Below are positions 30,744-42,277 of a DNA stretch of 64,000 nucleotides, in pieces. Both the position numbers and the translations under genes were made by a program. The first letter of the stretch is position 1. Each line of letters opens with the position of its first letter. The notes under the pieces were generated by a model that worked only from the letters and a program-made list of their open reading frames with translations, was not told the DNA's origin and searched no databases. The stretch is from Triangularia verruculosa (taxonomy: Eukaryota; Ascomycota; Sordariomycetes; Sordariales; Podosporaceae), in contig MU863903.1 in NCBI GenBank assembly GCA_033296885.1, positions 1-64,000 of the forward strand. Direction: 5' to 3'.

Positions 30744-33700
30744 TTAAAGGCTGAGCTCCTTCATCTTCTCCTCCAACCACTGTTGAGCTTTGCTAACAGC
30801 CTCATCGAGCTTCTCAGGGTTGGCACCAGCGCCCTGGCGACTGGGCTCCTTACCGCCCGTCTTGCCACCAATCTGTGTAGCTAGTTAGCATCATGCTCCT
30901 TGTGTCGAAAAAAACAAAGACAGCAACTCACAATCTCGGTAACAGCAGAAGTCCACTGCTCAGCGGTAACACCCTTCAGGTCGGTACCAACATACACGCC
31001 GTGCACAACAGCCTCATCCTTGCTGCCCGCAAACAGATACACACTCTTGGTCTTGTCCTTGGTCTTGTAGTAAGTCATCACCTCAGAGATAGCCTTGGCG
31101 TTGGCAGAGATGGGCAAGTGTCCAACAAACGCCTTGGCGTCCTTGTTCTTCTCGTCGGCAAAGAACTTCTGAACCGTGGACAGAGCGGTCCCACTCTCGG
31201 CCTTTTGCCTCTTCTTTTGTTCGTCAAGGACTGACTTCTGAATGGTGGCGAACTTCTTACGCAACTCCTCCTTGGTCAGGACAGAGACGACAAGAGCGTC
31301 GAGGTCGACAGAAGCGGTCTTGGCCTCGGAAATCTTTTGAGGACCAAACTCCAAGGCGGCGATGTGGTCAAGTCTGTCGCTGAAGTCCTTGGCCTCTTGC
31401 TGGGCCTCGTGAGCACCGGCGCCGGTATAGGCGACGATACGTCTGATGCCCTTGGCGATACCGCTTTCCTCAACAATGATCAGGTCCTTGATGAGACCAG
31501 TGGCATCAACGTGAGTCCCACCGCAGAACTCAACGCTGTATTCGCGCCACTTGGGGTCCTTGGGGTCCTTGAGCATCTCCTCGACGGGGGCACCGACCGA
31601 GACAACTCTGACAGGGTCAGGGTACGTCTCGCCGAAGACGGCACGAAGACCGTTGATTTCCCTAGCCTCGGCAAGGGCGACATCCTTGGCGTAGACCTTG
31701 AGGTTCTTGCGGATATCCGCATTGGAGAGGTCCTCAATGCGCTTAATCTCTGGCAGTGATACCTGGGTCTTGTGGCTGAAATCGAAGCGTAGCTTGTCCT
31801 GATCGACGAGCGAGCCGGCCTGGTTGACCGAGTCGCCGAGCACTTCTCTCAGGGCGTGGTTGAGCACGTGGGTACCAGTGTGGTTGTTGCGGATGGGCTG
31901 ACGGCGGAGCTCGTCGAATTCACAAGTAACTACGTCACCGGAGCTCAGGTCGCCATACTCGAGGAAGCCGGAGTGGACGACGTAGCCGCCAAACTCCTGC
32001 GTGTCAAGAACCTTGAACTCGACATCGTTATCGATGAGGAGTCGGCCAGTGTCGGCGACCTGGCCACCGGATTCAGCGTAAAAGTTGGTCTTGTCAAGGA
32101 TAATACCCAGAGGGGTCTTTGGTGGCACGTCCTTGCTGGTCTTGATGAATTCGGAGCCGTTGAAGATGTACTGGATGGTACCCACGCTGCTTAATGCAGA
32201 GTACTTGGCCTCGGAGTCCGTCCGTGGTACCTTGAGGTCGTTCTCCAACTCAGAAATGTGGTGGACCGTGAGCTTGGGGAATGTGGTGACGGCATCCTTG
32301 ACTACCTTGGAAGCCTCGCGAGCCTTCTCCTGGGCAACCTTGACCTCCTCCTCGTCGATTGTGAGGCCGCGCTCCTCGGCCATCAACTTGGTGAGATCCA
32401 CTGGGAAACCGTATGTGTCGTACAGACGCCAGACATCGGCACCGGACAGCTTCTTCTCGCCAGCCTTGGTCGCAACAGCGGCATACTTTTCGAACATGGC
32501 CTCACCGCGATCGAGCGTGACAGCGAAGGCAACCTCCTCCTCATCAAGGATTTCTCTGATATCGGCCTCCTTCTTCTTGAGCTCGGGGAATTGCTCGCCC
32601 ATCTGTTCTACCAACGCAGGGAGAATCTGGGAGAAGAAAGAGCCAATGTTGGCATTCAAGTACTTCCTGGCGTAGCGGACACCTCTGCGGAGGACACGAC
32701 GAACGACATAACCGCGGCCAATGTTGCCAGGGACGGCGCCATCGGCGATGGAGAATGCGAGGAGACGGATGTGATCGGCAACAACACGAAGAGCGGTATC
32801 GACACCATCGACGTCGTCCTTGCCGTACTTGTCGCTGTATGGCCGAGAGCCGCTGACTTCGACGATCTTGGCGAACAATGGCGCGAAGACATCGGTATCG
32901 TAGTTGGAGGACTTGTGCTGAAGAGCAGATACCAGGCGCTCGAAACCCATACCGGTATCAATGTGCTTTGCGGGAAGAGGCTTAAGGCTCCTGTCCTTTT
33001 GCCTGTCGTATTGCATGAAGACGTTGTTCCAGATCTCCACCACCAGAGGGTCGTCCATGTTGACGAGATGCGCAGCATTTCTCCCGCCAACCTTGTCGTA
33101 GTGAACCTCGGAGCATGGCCCGCATGGCCCCTGGTCGCCCATTTCCCAGAAGTTGTCCTTCATGTTGCCGGGGAGAATGTGATCCTCTGGAACTCCCTGG
33201 GCGAGCCAGAGCTGTTTGGCCTCGAGATCCGGCTCCAGGCCCATGGCTTCGTTGCCCTCGAAGTAGGTCACATAGAGGCGGTTAGGGTCGAGACCGTAAA
33301 CCTTAGTGAGCAACTCCCATGTCCACTCGATGGCCTCCTTCTTGAAATAATCGCCAAACGACCAGTTGCCAAGCATTTCGAAGAAGGTGTGGTGGTAAGA
33401 ATCCTTGCCTACATCGTCAAGATCGTTGTGCTTACCGCCGGCACGGATGCACTTTTGTGTGTCGGTAGCACGCTTGAGCGCGGCCATGGGCTCGGTCTTG
33501 CCTATTGTCCCCAGGAACACAGGCTTGAACTGGGCCATGCCCGAGTTGATGAAGAGAAGAGTCGGGTCATTGTGAGGGACGACCGACGACGATGGGACTG
33601 AGGTGTGAGATTAGCACATGCTGTTTTGAAAAAGAAGCTAGACTAGAGTCCAACTAAGACGAACAACGGTAGACCAGGCTTGAAGCGCATAGTTATTGTG

Positions 33701-34060
33701 TGGACATAGGTCGAAGGATGAATTTGAAAAACTTTGTGGCGATATCAACCCCGCCAAGATCAACTCGACCTCAGTGAGAAGTGATAAGTGTTGACGATGC
33801 TCAATGCATCACCAAGATTGTTGTTTCAAAATTCCAAGGTCCTTTGAGTTGAGAGTCCTTGAAAGAACAAACATTCAACATGGGGTTCTTTGTTGTTGTC
33901 ATCCTTCGACCTGTGTAACCAACATATTTGATACAGACAAGGGTGCGGGCGTGGAGGGGTAATGGTCGATATCAAACATACCGATGGTGTGGCCCCGCTC
34001 CTCAAAGAACTTCAAAAAGGTCTCCCGGACGCGGGGTCCTGTCCACTGGGGTTCCGTCAT
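30744..34060 (-). CDS. ALA1: Alanyl-tRNA synthetase
   Basis: Three exons, 34060-33982, 33597-30932 and 30872-30744, join to 957 aa. The intron phases rebuild the family sequence [20 protein letters not shown] at the first junction and [11 protein letters not shown] at the second. The class II core has SSYVV-type motif 1, [32 protein letters not shown] and DTGMGFERL (motif 3). The tRNA-binding region and the editing domain ([22 protein letters not shown]) follow, then the C-Ala domain ending in the GGK region. It charges tRNA-Ala. In yeast one AlaRS gene serves cytosol and mitochondria through an upstream start; here the frame stays open 95 codons upstream (see 34061-34345). The start at 34060 gives the cytosolic form [14 protein letters not shown]. 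Confidence 0.93.
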
Positions 34061-34345
34061 GGTGTGTTGTAGACGCGAGACGAGGTATGAAGGAAATCGA
34101 TGACCGCGGCCGTTTCGATAGCAATCCAAGGCAGCGTAGTAGGGAACCGGGGCTGCAGTCCGGAGGGCGGAGGTGGGTGCTCGAAAGTTCGAGAGTGTCG
34201 AAGATGGCGGGGTTAAACGGGTTTTGTGGTGGAAGGTTCGCGAGCAATGACTCAAATTCACCACAAAAGCCGATTGATAGCGCGTGCCGCCCCAGCTCCT
34301 GGACCGCTCGCGGCAAGACCACCGTAACCACAACGCCTTCTCCAT
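34061..34345 (-). CDS. Possible in-frame mitochondrial extension of AlaRS
   Basis: The AlaRS frame continues upstream of its first conserved Met for 95 codons without a stop, up to a Met at 34345. The translation is rich in Arg, Ser, Thr and His; in the roughly 70 residues nearest the AlaRS body only one is acidic, the composition of a mitochondrial targeting peptide. Fungal AlaRS genes are known to make a mitochondrial form from an upstream, sometimes non-AUG, start. Which codon would be used here is not visible. Confidence 0.45.
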
Positions 34346-34561
34346 CCGTCAGAAACAGTCCAACAAGTTTCTCTTTACAACCTTTTTCCATACACACACC
34401 CCTTCGCGATATCGGCCTGGTCTGGTTTCCTTTATCTCTTCCTCCAATCCTATATTTCCCGAATCCCACCTTGATTGGAGCGCATTCCGACAGGCCGTCA
34501 AATCAACTACCACTCGTGGCGAAACCAGAAAGTTCAGGTACAGGGAAGAAGGAAGAAATAA

Positions 34562-35450
34562 ATGCTGGCAAACCCTGCGCCGCGACTGGCCGCCCACCAC
34601 CATATCATGGAGATGGGGAGCTTCCCACCCGCCGCTGTGGGCATGGACCACCACTATCCATACGGATATCACAACCAACAACACAACCTCTTCCAACAAC
34701 AGCAACCATCCCGCCTCTCCCGCAAGCGCAAACCAGATGCGCCCCCAGAAAACAACGAGCGCCTCTCCAAGCGCATGAGCCTTCTCAATCTCGGTATGTT
34801 GTGTCACGCACAGTCCCCCTTCCACCAACGTCATCGTCGCATCCCACTAACACCCGGCCCCCCCCTTCTCCACAGAACACTCTGGACCCAAACTCTACGT
34901 CCCCGTCGAACAAGGCGATAACCACAACCAACCCTTACCCGATCTCAATGCTACCCAACCCCAATCCCAGCACCATGGCGGCCGCACCAGACACCCCGTG
35001 GACGACTCCATGATGCAGCTCGACGACTCAAAGTACAAAGTCTACATCTACAACCTCGACGACGAGCTCTCTTCCTCAGACAACGAGACCGACGACGGGA
35101 AACTCATCTTCCTCCCGGATATCGAGAAGCACCTCAAGTCCGACCGCATCCCACCAAACCTTCTCGCCTCTCCTTCACCACAGGACCTCGCTGATAAGCA
35201 GCTTGTTCTCTACCGGGTACCCTCTTCAATCACTGTCCCAGAGGAGCAAGACAGCGTGCGCAAGGCTATCATTGAAGCAAGACAACGCATGAGAGAGAGA
35301 CAGGAAGCGGAGAGAGTTGCTGCTGCTGCCACAACAGGTGCATCAGTCATGAGGGACGTCCCTATGGATGCGGATATTTCCCCGGGTGCATACCCAGCGC
35401 AAGCAGGCTCGTCGTCGATGGACGACCCAGATGCGATGGAGCTTGACTGA
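34562..35450 (+). CDS. Conserved-looking hypothetical protein, disordered
   Basis: Two exons, 34562-34793 and 34876-35450, join to 268 aa across an 82-nt intron (GTATGT donor, CTAACAC branch, CACAG acceptor). It has a basic SRLSRKRKPDAPPENNERLS stretch (possible nuclear signal) and the sequence LSKRMSLLNLEHSGPKLYVP across the junction. A central part, KVYIYNLDDELSSSDNET, KLIFLPDIEKHLKSDRIP and KQLVLYRVPSSITVPEEQD, is ordered enough to look like a conserved fungal domain I cannot name. An Arg/Glu helix and an acidic end (DDPDAMELD) follow. A downstream Met at 34607 is an alternative start. It is divergent from AlaRS, and the two genes share a promoter region of about 0.5 kb. Confidence 0.7.
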
Positions 35451-36099
35451 ACCCCGTCCACTCTTCTTCATTTTCTTTGTTCAAAGGGTTGGTTTGGTTT
35501 AACGGTTTTCGGGCTTCGATACCTCTTACACGGCGCAACAGGGTATCTCTGTGTCTACCATGACACGCGGCAAGAAATATTGGCTTAAGGGCTTGATCAA
35601 GCGAGGTGTTTACAGGAAGGCGTGTATTTTCTTTTCATTTCCACGGCAGACCAGGGACCGGTATCACAGAACATGAGTCCCACCAGACACGAATCTGCTC
35701 TCGCTGCTAGGCACGAGCACCGCACAATACACTTCAGATCCTCTTGGACCATGCACAGTGCATCATTAGTTACTCAATAACAAAAATCTCATTGAGAGAA
35801 AAACAAAGCTCCTTCCCTTGTCTTGTGATATTAGGTTGTTTCGGCGTGTGTCTGTAATGTAATGTAGGTAATCCAATGCACCCTACAAATGCTGCTGTAG
35901 TGTTCAATCCTCTCCTCTCCCTTCGTCTTCATCCGAAAAAACATCCCATTAACGCCCAGAGGGTCTGTAGCTTAGCCAAGCCTTCCCCCCAACTCTCATT
36001 CCCGTTTTTCCCACCAGGGGATCATCATATGTACAAATTACGGTCGCTCCTCAACCTATTCCAAAGCCCCGCCCTCCTTCCCAACCGATTGCGTCTCTT
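35451..36099. other. Intergenic between convergent genes
   Basis: Contains the 3' flanks of the plus-strand hypothetical gene and the minus-strand RCR-like gene. No gene seen. Confidence 0.45.
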
Positions 36100-36854
36100 C
36101 TAGCTCCTGAACGGGTTGGTATTCCCCGTTCCCTGGGGCTGCACCGCAGCCGGCGGTGGCGGTCCCGGTGGCGGCGCATACTGATCATTCACACTGCTAC
36201 TCGGCACAGGCGCAACCACCGCCGCAGGAGGTGGTGGTGGTCCCGGTGGTGGCGCATACATATACCCCCCATTATCCTGCGTTGGCGGTGGTGATGACGT
36301 CGTCGCAACATTTACATTGACGTTATTTTCCTCCCCAACTTTCGTCGCTCCGGCGGGAGGTTCGTACACTGGTGGTCTCGGCGCATTTGGGTCGTAGACT
36401 GGTGGTGGCGGCATCCCTTGCATGTGGTAGTATTGGTATCCATCCCCATTGCCGTTTGGATACCCCTGGTTGTACGGAGTGTACGGAGTGAAGCTCGATT
36501 GCGGGTAGCGATACCGGGGGTCGACCTGGGCGAGGGTGGCGCGGTCGACGAGGAAGCGGTGGTAGCCCAGCGGTGGGAGGCCGGCTTGTACGCGCTTCCG
36601 GGCGTGGATGTAGCCTATTAGGAGGTAGAGGGCGAAGAAGACGAGGATGCCGAGGAAGAGGGACCATTTGACTATTATACCGGTCTATGGAAAGTTAGGA
36701 TGATGACAGGGTTGGGGTTGGAGGAGAAGGGTTGGGGGGGAAATACCTTTGTATTCCAAAATGAGACGTAGCAGGTGTCACTACTGATGAGATAGCCGTC
36801 TTCATCTCGGGTACAGTTGCGGTAGTATTGTCTGGCTACGATCGTGGAAGCCAT
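36100..36854 (-). CDS. RCR-like single-pass membrane protein with PY motifs
   Basis: Two exons, 36854-36747 and 36684-36100, join to 230 aa. A short N-terminus (YYRNCTRDEDGYLISSDTCY) precedes one transmembrane segment, WSLFLGILVFFALYLLIGYI, at about residues 43-62, followed by the basic stop-transfer HARKR. The tail is Pro/Tyr-rich and has two PPVY (PPxY) motifs, PPPPVYDP and RPPVYEPP, and two PPPGPPPP tracts. This matches the fungal RCR family (yeast Rcr1/Rcr2, resistance to Congo red), ER/endosome proteins that bind the Rsp5 ubiquitin ligase through PY motifs and affect plasma-membrane protein sorting and chitin deposition. Family identity is by layout; fine function is inferred. Confidence 0.75.
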
Positions 36855-38752
36855 TGTCTGTGTCTGGCGGATTGGGAATGGGGGAACGTCCGAGATCCAG
36901 AGTTCAAGGAACTCGGATGGGCGGCTTTGGCGGCGTTGGTGATATCGGGGGTTGAATAAGAGATGATGGCGTTGGATCAAAGAAGATGATGCGGAAAGCG
37001 GGTTGCGGATATCCGCAAGATTTGAACAATCGAGTTGCCGGAACTCACAAGTAGAAGGAAGGAGGCCCGTTGTTGTTGTTGAATCGTGTGTGTCGCAAGA
37101 AAGAACTGGAAGAAGCGAAAGGGAAAGGGAGATTACGATTGCCAAGCCGCCCAGCCCATTGACGATTCCGCGCGCCGAGAAACGAGATACAAACTTGAAT
37201 CTTGTTCTTATCACAGACACATTTGCTGATCCAAGAAAAAAGGGCGACTCTTTCCGGCTTGGTGGCACGCGCTTGCCGCTGTACCCCGCGGGACATTTAG
37301 CGGGTTGTCCCCTGAACCCTGGGGTCGGGTAGAACGCTAAAATGGGCCAGCCCCTGGTTATCGACGGCAGAGTGGCGCTGGCGGGAATGGGTAGCACTGG
37401 GTTTCATCGTGGTCTTTGGCGTTTCAGTATTCCGGGAGGCCGAGGGACGAGGCTTGGTAGATAGCGCATGGTTGACGGCATGATAGGAAAGAGCTGTTGA
37501 TCTTATCTCATGATAATTAGAGAGTTGACTCGCTGAAGTGGATTGTGAGGCTGAGGTGCATTGTATTTTCAGATGAGGATAACAGAACACCCAGCTTGAG
37601 CCCACTCGGGATCTTGGATGACGAGTAAAGTCGCCCTGTACTGTAAAATGTCGAGGATGTCCTTGGCTACCTCCTTCATGGTCTTGGTGTCTCAGGATTG
37701 ACAGATCTCGCCACTTGTCTACTGAATAGCTTCTCATTGACCGTCCTCTGACGGGTGCCCAGCCGAAGAGGAGCAGTTCGCCATTCTAGTGGGGATGGAA
37801 TTCTTTCATCCGATGTTCGGTAATCGTGTGTCTGGCCGGTCGACGGTTCATACAAGTACCTAGACTACACTAAATAGTCCTAGATTTCCAAATACTTGAA
37901 GAATTTCCAGCTTATATCGGTAGGGAGCGTATAGCGCTGGCTTGTTAGAAGTGGCGCCGGTCTCAAGCTGGTGGGAGAACTCGAGGGCTATTCGGACTTA
38001 TACTCACCTGCAACAAGAATGAGGGATGTGAAATTCTCAGAGCCTTGTGGAAGAGGATTCTGACTGGCTAGCAAGATGTCAAGTATGCCAAAGACTCATC
38101 AATATTGATGTCGTCCTAATAGCAGATGTAAGCGACAAAACCGGACTAGCTCTGGCGGCAGTCAACCGAGACGCCAGCACGGGCCGCGCCCACTGAAGTG
38201 CCGATTCCAACCGCCGGATCGGAGTGGGGACGACCGAGACCGACCGATTGTCCCCACTTCGGCTGCATGAAATTTCAAGATGGACATTTCGGAGCGCGGG
38301 CAACGCAGAGTGACATAATGTCAACACGCCTCCGCAGAGCCTCAGCTGGCGCCGAACGAGAAAAAAAAAAACGAAACACCGTCCAGTCTAGCCCGGACCC
38401 AGCAAACCTCAAGCTAGCACTCTTGCCATTCCCACGACGGCCGATCCTTGGTTTCTTCAACGGTTCCCCCAACACACCGCCAGCCACACTCCTTTAGCGC
38501 AACAAACGTTCGTGATGTCCTGGCAATAAGGAGATCGTCCACCTAAACTCTCTCCAACCCCTCTGGAGACCTGGCGGCGGGGTAGCGCGCCCCTGACGAA
38601 CCGACTTTGAATTGAAGGTCAATTCACGACTGAACAACAAAACACAACGGTTCTTTCGCTTTTTCTGTTGTTACTCTCGTTGTTGAATCCGCGCCCAATT
38701 CGAATCCGGCCTCATCTCCGAATCCTCCCTCACCCTTCCCACACTACTCAAA
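36855..38752. other. Long intergenic, promoters of two divergent genes
   Basis: No coding sequence is supported. One hairpin is visible at 38223-38258 (AGTGGGGAC/GTCCCCACT, 18-nt loop). The scattered frames over 36.9-38.5 kb have no domain and conflict with each other. Confidence 0.45.
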
Positions 38753-39988
38753 ATGGTCGCGACACTCGGCGCGAGCCGCACGCTTTTACTTCCTGGCCGA
38801 CCAGCCTCCCTTCGACTCCTCACGAGCACCACAACACCCTACCGAACGACCCTCCGCGCCTCTTCGACATTCCCATCCCGCCAAAAGCCACCATCAAAAC
38901 ACTCGACCACTCCCGGCCAGCCACCAACGATGCCATATTCCACCACCCCCTCACCACCCCACGGCAAATACACCTACCACCTCGCCGCCTCCTACATAGC
39001 CAAATCCCGCCCCTTCGACCCCCAAACCCACCTCTTCCAATTCAACCCCTACAACCGCCTCCAAACCCAGCCCAAACCCGGCAGCAAACGCCCCAAATCC
39101 TCCCGCCCCGAGTCCGGCCAAGACGCCTTCTTCATCTCCCAACTCGGCCCATCCGCCTCCTCCGGCGAGGTAGCCCTGGGCGTAGCAGACGGAGTAGGAG
39201 GGTGGATGGACTCGGGCGTCGACCCAGCCGACTTCTCCCACGCCTTCTGCGATTACATGGCGAGCACCGCTTCAACCAGCACCCCACCCCCAACCGCGCG
39301 ACAGCTCATGCAAGCAGGCTACGAAGCCGTCTGCCACGACCAATCCATCAAAGCAGGCGGTAGCACCGCCATCGTCGGCCTCTTAAAATCAAACGGAAAG
39401 CTAGAAGTGGCGAATCTAGGCGACTCGGGGTTCATCCTACTGCGATTAAACGGCGTTCACGCCTCCAGCGAGCCCCAAACGCACGCGTTTAACACCCCGT
39501 ATCAACTCTCCGTCGTCCCACCAAGCATGCTCCTCCGCGCGGCAGCGTTCGGAGGAGCGCAGTTGATGGACCAACCCCGCGACGCAGAAGTTATCCGGCA
39601 TGGTCTGAAACACGGGGATGTTGTTGTTTTTGCCAGTGATGGGCTGTGGGATAATTTATTCGAGGGCGACATCCTCCGGATTGTTAGCGAGGTTATGAAG
39701 CGGAGCGGTGCCTGGAGATTGAATGGTGAACGTGGCTGCGTAGTAGAGGAGGATCTTACATCAGTGACGGAAACGAAAGAAGGGGTGACATTGCAGGGAA
39801 TGCTGGCTACGGAAATCGTCAGGCAGGCGAAGCTGGCGAGCATGGATCCGAAGCTGGACGGACCGTTTGCGAAGGAGGTGAAGAAGTATTATCCGCATGA
39901 GGTTTGGAGGGGGGGGAAGGAGGATGATATTTGTGTTGTTGTTGCTGTGGTGGAGGAGGAGGGGGCGCCGGTGAAGGCGAAGCTGTGA
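38753..39988 (+). CDS. PTC7: PP2C-type protein phosphatase, Ptc7-like
   Basis: Single exon, 411 aa. The first 60 residues are rich in Arg, Ser and Thr with almost no acid, a mitochondrial targeting peptide. PP2C/PPM metal-binding motifs follow: SGQDAFF, ADGVGGW (about residue 143), GGSTAIVGLL (about 202), NLGDSGF (about 222), FASDGLWDNL (about 294) and EDDICVVVAVV near the end. The SGQDAFF and DGVGGW wording is that of Ptc7/PPTC7, a mitochondrial phosphatase that regulates coenzyme Q synthesis and mitophagy in yeast and animals. Yeast PTC7 is alternatively spliced; no intron is visible here. The start is the first Met of the frame, with context CAAAATGG. Confidence 0.88.
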   Translation: MVATLGASRTLLLPGRPASLRLLTSTTTPYRTTLRASSTFPSRQKPPSKHSTTPGQPPTMPYSTTPSPPHGKYTYHLAASYIAKSRPFDPQTHLFQFNPYNRLQTQPKPGSKRPKSSRPESGQDAFFISQLGPSASSGEVALGVADGVGGWMDSGVDPADFSHAFCDYMASTASTSTPPPTARQLMQAGYEAVCHDQSIKAGGSTAIVGLLKSNGKLEVANLGDSGFILLRLNGVHASSEPQTHAFNTPYQLSVVPPSMLLRAAAFGGAQLMDQPRDAEVIRHGLKHGDVVVFASDGLWDNLFEGDILRIVSEVMKRSGAWRLNGERGCVVEEDLTSVTETKEGVTLQGMLATEIVRQAKLASMDPKLDGPFAKEVKKYYPHEVWRGGKEDDICVVVAVVEEEGAPVKAKL

Positions 39989-41536
39989 GATATGAGTCGA
40001 GAAGAAGAAGAAGAGAATAAAATGATGCAGGACAAAGGGGTTATGAAAATTATATATTTGCATTTTGGGGAGCATTCAATGGGTTTTTATTTTGGGTTAG
40101 ATGGAGTTGCGATTACATGAAGTTAGAGTTCTGGGAGAGAGAGGCTCGGGATGTATCAAAACACACAGCCAAAACACACACACACCAAAAAACTACATAA
40201 AAGCGAGGGCGTCAATTTCTGAAGGAAAAAGAAAGGGGAAAATCAAACCGCTATACGAGAGTGGAAAAGGTACATATATGTGTTTCTAGATTATGTATAT
40301 AAACCGGCTTCAGAGCCAAAAGAATCGGAACTTGTACATATCTTCCGGCCTTCTAGTTCAAGTTAGTCTTTATCCCCATAATGTCCTCAGAAAATGCATG
40401 GCGATGAGCCGTCACGTTCGACTTCTTGCCCATGTCAGTTAAATTGAAGCAAACCCTCCGGACATCTCTGCTGATTTTCTCATCGTTATGTTACACAACT
40501 CTTCCCTCTTCATCCGATATAAAAACAAGAATCCAACAAACCCATCCACCATCCCGCCATAAACCCGCATTTTCATCCCATGTTGCGTACAATCCAGTGC
40601 TTATCTCACTCACCCTCCCTTTGCCCATCCAATCCATCCCATCATTGCCCAACTCTCCCCAAACCCTCCCTGCACCTCCCTCTGCATGATGCATATGTAT
40701 GTACCCTCCCGTCCACAACATCACTAACCAACCCAAGCAGCCAACCGTCCGTCCAACCGTCCGGCCAACCGGCTCCCATCAAAACCTCAACGGTTTCCCC
40801 CCAACCGTCCTCCAACCGTCTCAAGTCCACCAAACTGCCGGCCGGCCGGATGCCTCCACCCGTTCAGCGTCCAAGTGCAACCTCCCAAACGTTAAACAAA
40901 CAACAAACAAGCCAGTCCAAAACCTAGAATTCATTCGTCAATCCCCGAACCTGCAAAAACCCCCGTTCTTGTCCAACGTCTCACCATCACCCCCCACAGT
41001 CTAAACATCCCTACTTCATTATCTTCTCCCATCTACATACACCGATCCTGACGTGTCTGACAACTTTGACACCCCAATCACCCATGCAAGTCTCAAACCC
41101 TTTCCACAACCTCACCTCTTCTCTCATCACTTTTTCCAAATCAAAGTTATTCATAAAAATAATCCATTACATCCTAACTCATCTCATTCACTAACCCCTT
41201 TCCCCCTCAAACCCAAAACCAACCACTATCCTACCCCCCACCAAATTGTCTTTTGTCAATCATAAACAAGAAGGACAACCCCCCCTCCCTCCTCAATCCA
41301 GCCACAACTGACATTGTTTATTAACCAATTACAGTATTTCCCTTCAGAAAAAAGAGTACAACCTATGTACGTGAAGAATGTTGCAAAAAGACTCCAGCAC
41401 CCAGAAGAAGAAGAAAACAAAAACCAACAACCACCCAAACAAGCCGGGGTATTATTAGCCAAGTTTTTTTGCACAGAATAAAACGCCCGTAAAGCAAGAC
41501 TCAAACAACAGCAACAACTACCCTCATGCCATTAAC
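39989..41536. other. Long intergenic with CCAACCGTC repeats
   Basis: C/T-rich and A/C-rich spacer between a plus-strand and a minus-strand gene. A cluster of CCAACCGTC/CCGGCC units lies at about 40739-40825. Adjacent long frames are Pro/Ser/Thr-rich translations of low-complexity DNA. No gene supported. Confidence 0.5.
40739..40825 (+). repeat. CCAACCGTC short repeat cluster
   Basis: CCAACCGTCC occurs at least four times with small variants (CCAACCGG, CTCAACGG) in under 90 bp. Non-coding, simple-sequence origin likely. Confidence 0.5.
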
Positions 41537-42277
41537 TTAGTTAAAGAAGACAAGGGCGGCAACGGTGCCGAGGACGAGCGCGAGCGACGAAGCAAAGCGC
41601 TGGCCGTTGTTGGTGTTGGGGGGGGCAGTCTCCTCCGTTTGTGTACGACGGGTGGTGCTGGGGGCTACAGTGGTGGAGGTCTGGAGGGCTGTGCGGGTGG
41701 TTAGCATGCTCGTTAGGGGTGGCTGGAGATCGGAAGGAAAAACTTACTAGAAGAAGCCGAGGTGCTAGTCTCGGTGGAGGTCTCGGTCCCGGTCTCGGTG
41801 GAAGACTCGGTCTCAGTCTCAGTAGAGCTCGCAGTGCTGCTAGTGCTGGTGATGCTAACGGAGGCGCTGGTGGTGGGAGCGGCGGTGCCCTCAAGAGAGA
41901 AGGGAGGGCTGAAGTTCCTCGGGTCCTCGCTCTCATCCTCAATGACGAAAGCATAGTCGCCGTTGAGGGTACTGGTGGGAGTGAAGGTGAAGGTGCCAGT
42001 AGCGCCAGAGGAGGCTAGCAACAAATGTCAGTCAACGCGCCCGGATGGTAGGGTCAATCGCCGCTATTCACTTACTAGCCAGAGTCTCGACAGGCTTGAA
42101 GCTGTTCTCGTCACCGGCCTTGCCCTTGTACAAGAAAATCTTGACGTTGCCCTCGGCAGAGTCCCACTTGAGAGTGAAAGGCTCGCCCGCGACGATGTCA
42201 TAGTTGGAGTTGGTGAATTTGGGCTTGGCGAGAACAGCGGTCGCAAGAGCGAAAACGGTGGCGACGGAGTACTTCAT
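41537..42277 (-). CDS. GPI-anchored Kre9/KNH-like cell wall protein
   Basis: Three exons, 42277-42076, 42014-41748 and 41688-41537, join to 206 aa. The signal peptide MKYSVATVFALATAVLA is followed by a compact beta domain with IVAGEPFTLKWDSAEGNVKI and LNGDYAFVIEDE, the signature of the Kre9/KNH1 N-terminal (Ser-Thr-rich GPI-anchored) family. A long Ser/Thr/Glu tract (STETETESSTETGTETSTET) should carry O-glycans. The end has an NTNNGQRF omega-site region and the hydrophobic tail ASSLALVLGTVAALVFF, a GPI attachment signal. It is likely a small plasma membrane or wall protein. Both introns split codons after one base and have good branch sites. Binding partner unknown. Confidence 0.85.

Noticed and set aside
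32258..33601. 447-aa plus-strand open frame
   Set aside because: It is the antisense of the alanyl-tRNA synthetase exon; Leu/Val/Gly-rich composition is typical of an antisense shadow and no domain is present.
33928..35013. 361-aa plus-strand open frame spanning AlaRS exon 1 and the next gene
   Set aside because: It covers the antisense of AlaRS exon 1 and runs out of phase through the exon and intron of the gene at 34562-35450; Pro/Thr/Ser low complexity.
38668..39363. 231-aa plus-strand open frame
   Set aside because: Out-of-phase shadow of the Ptc7-like phosphatase gene; extreme Arg/Pro composition.
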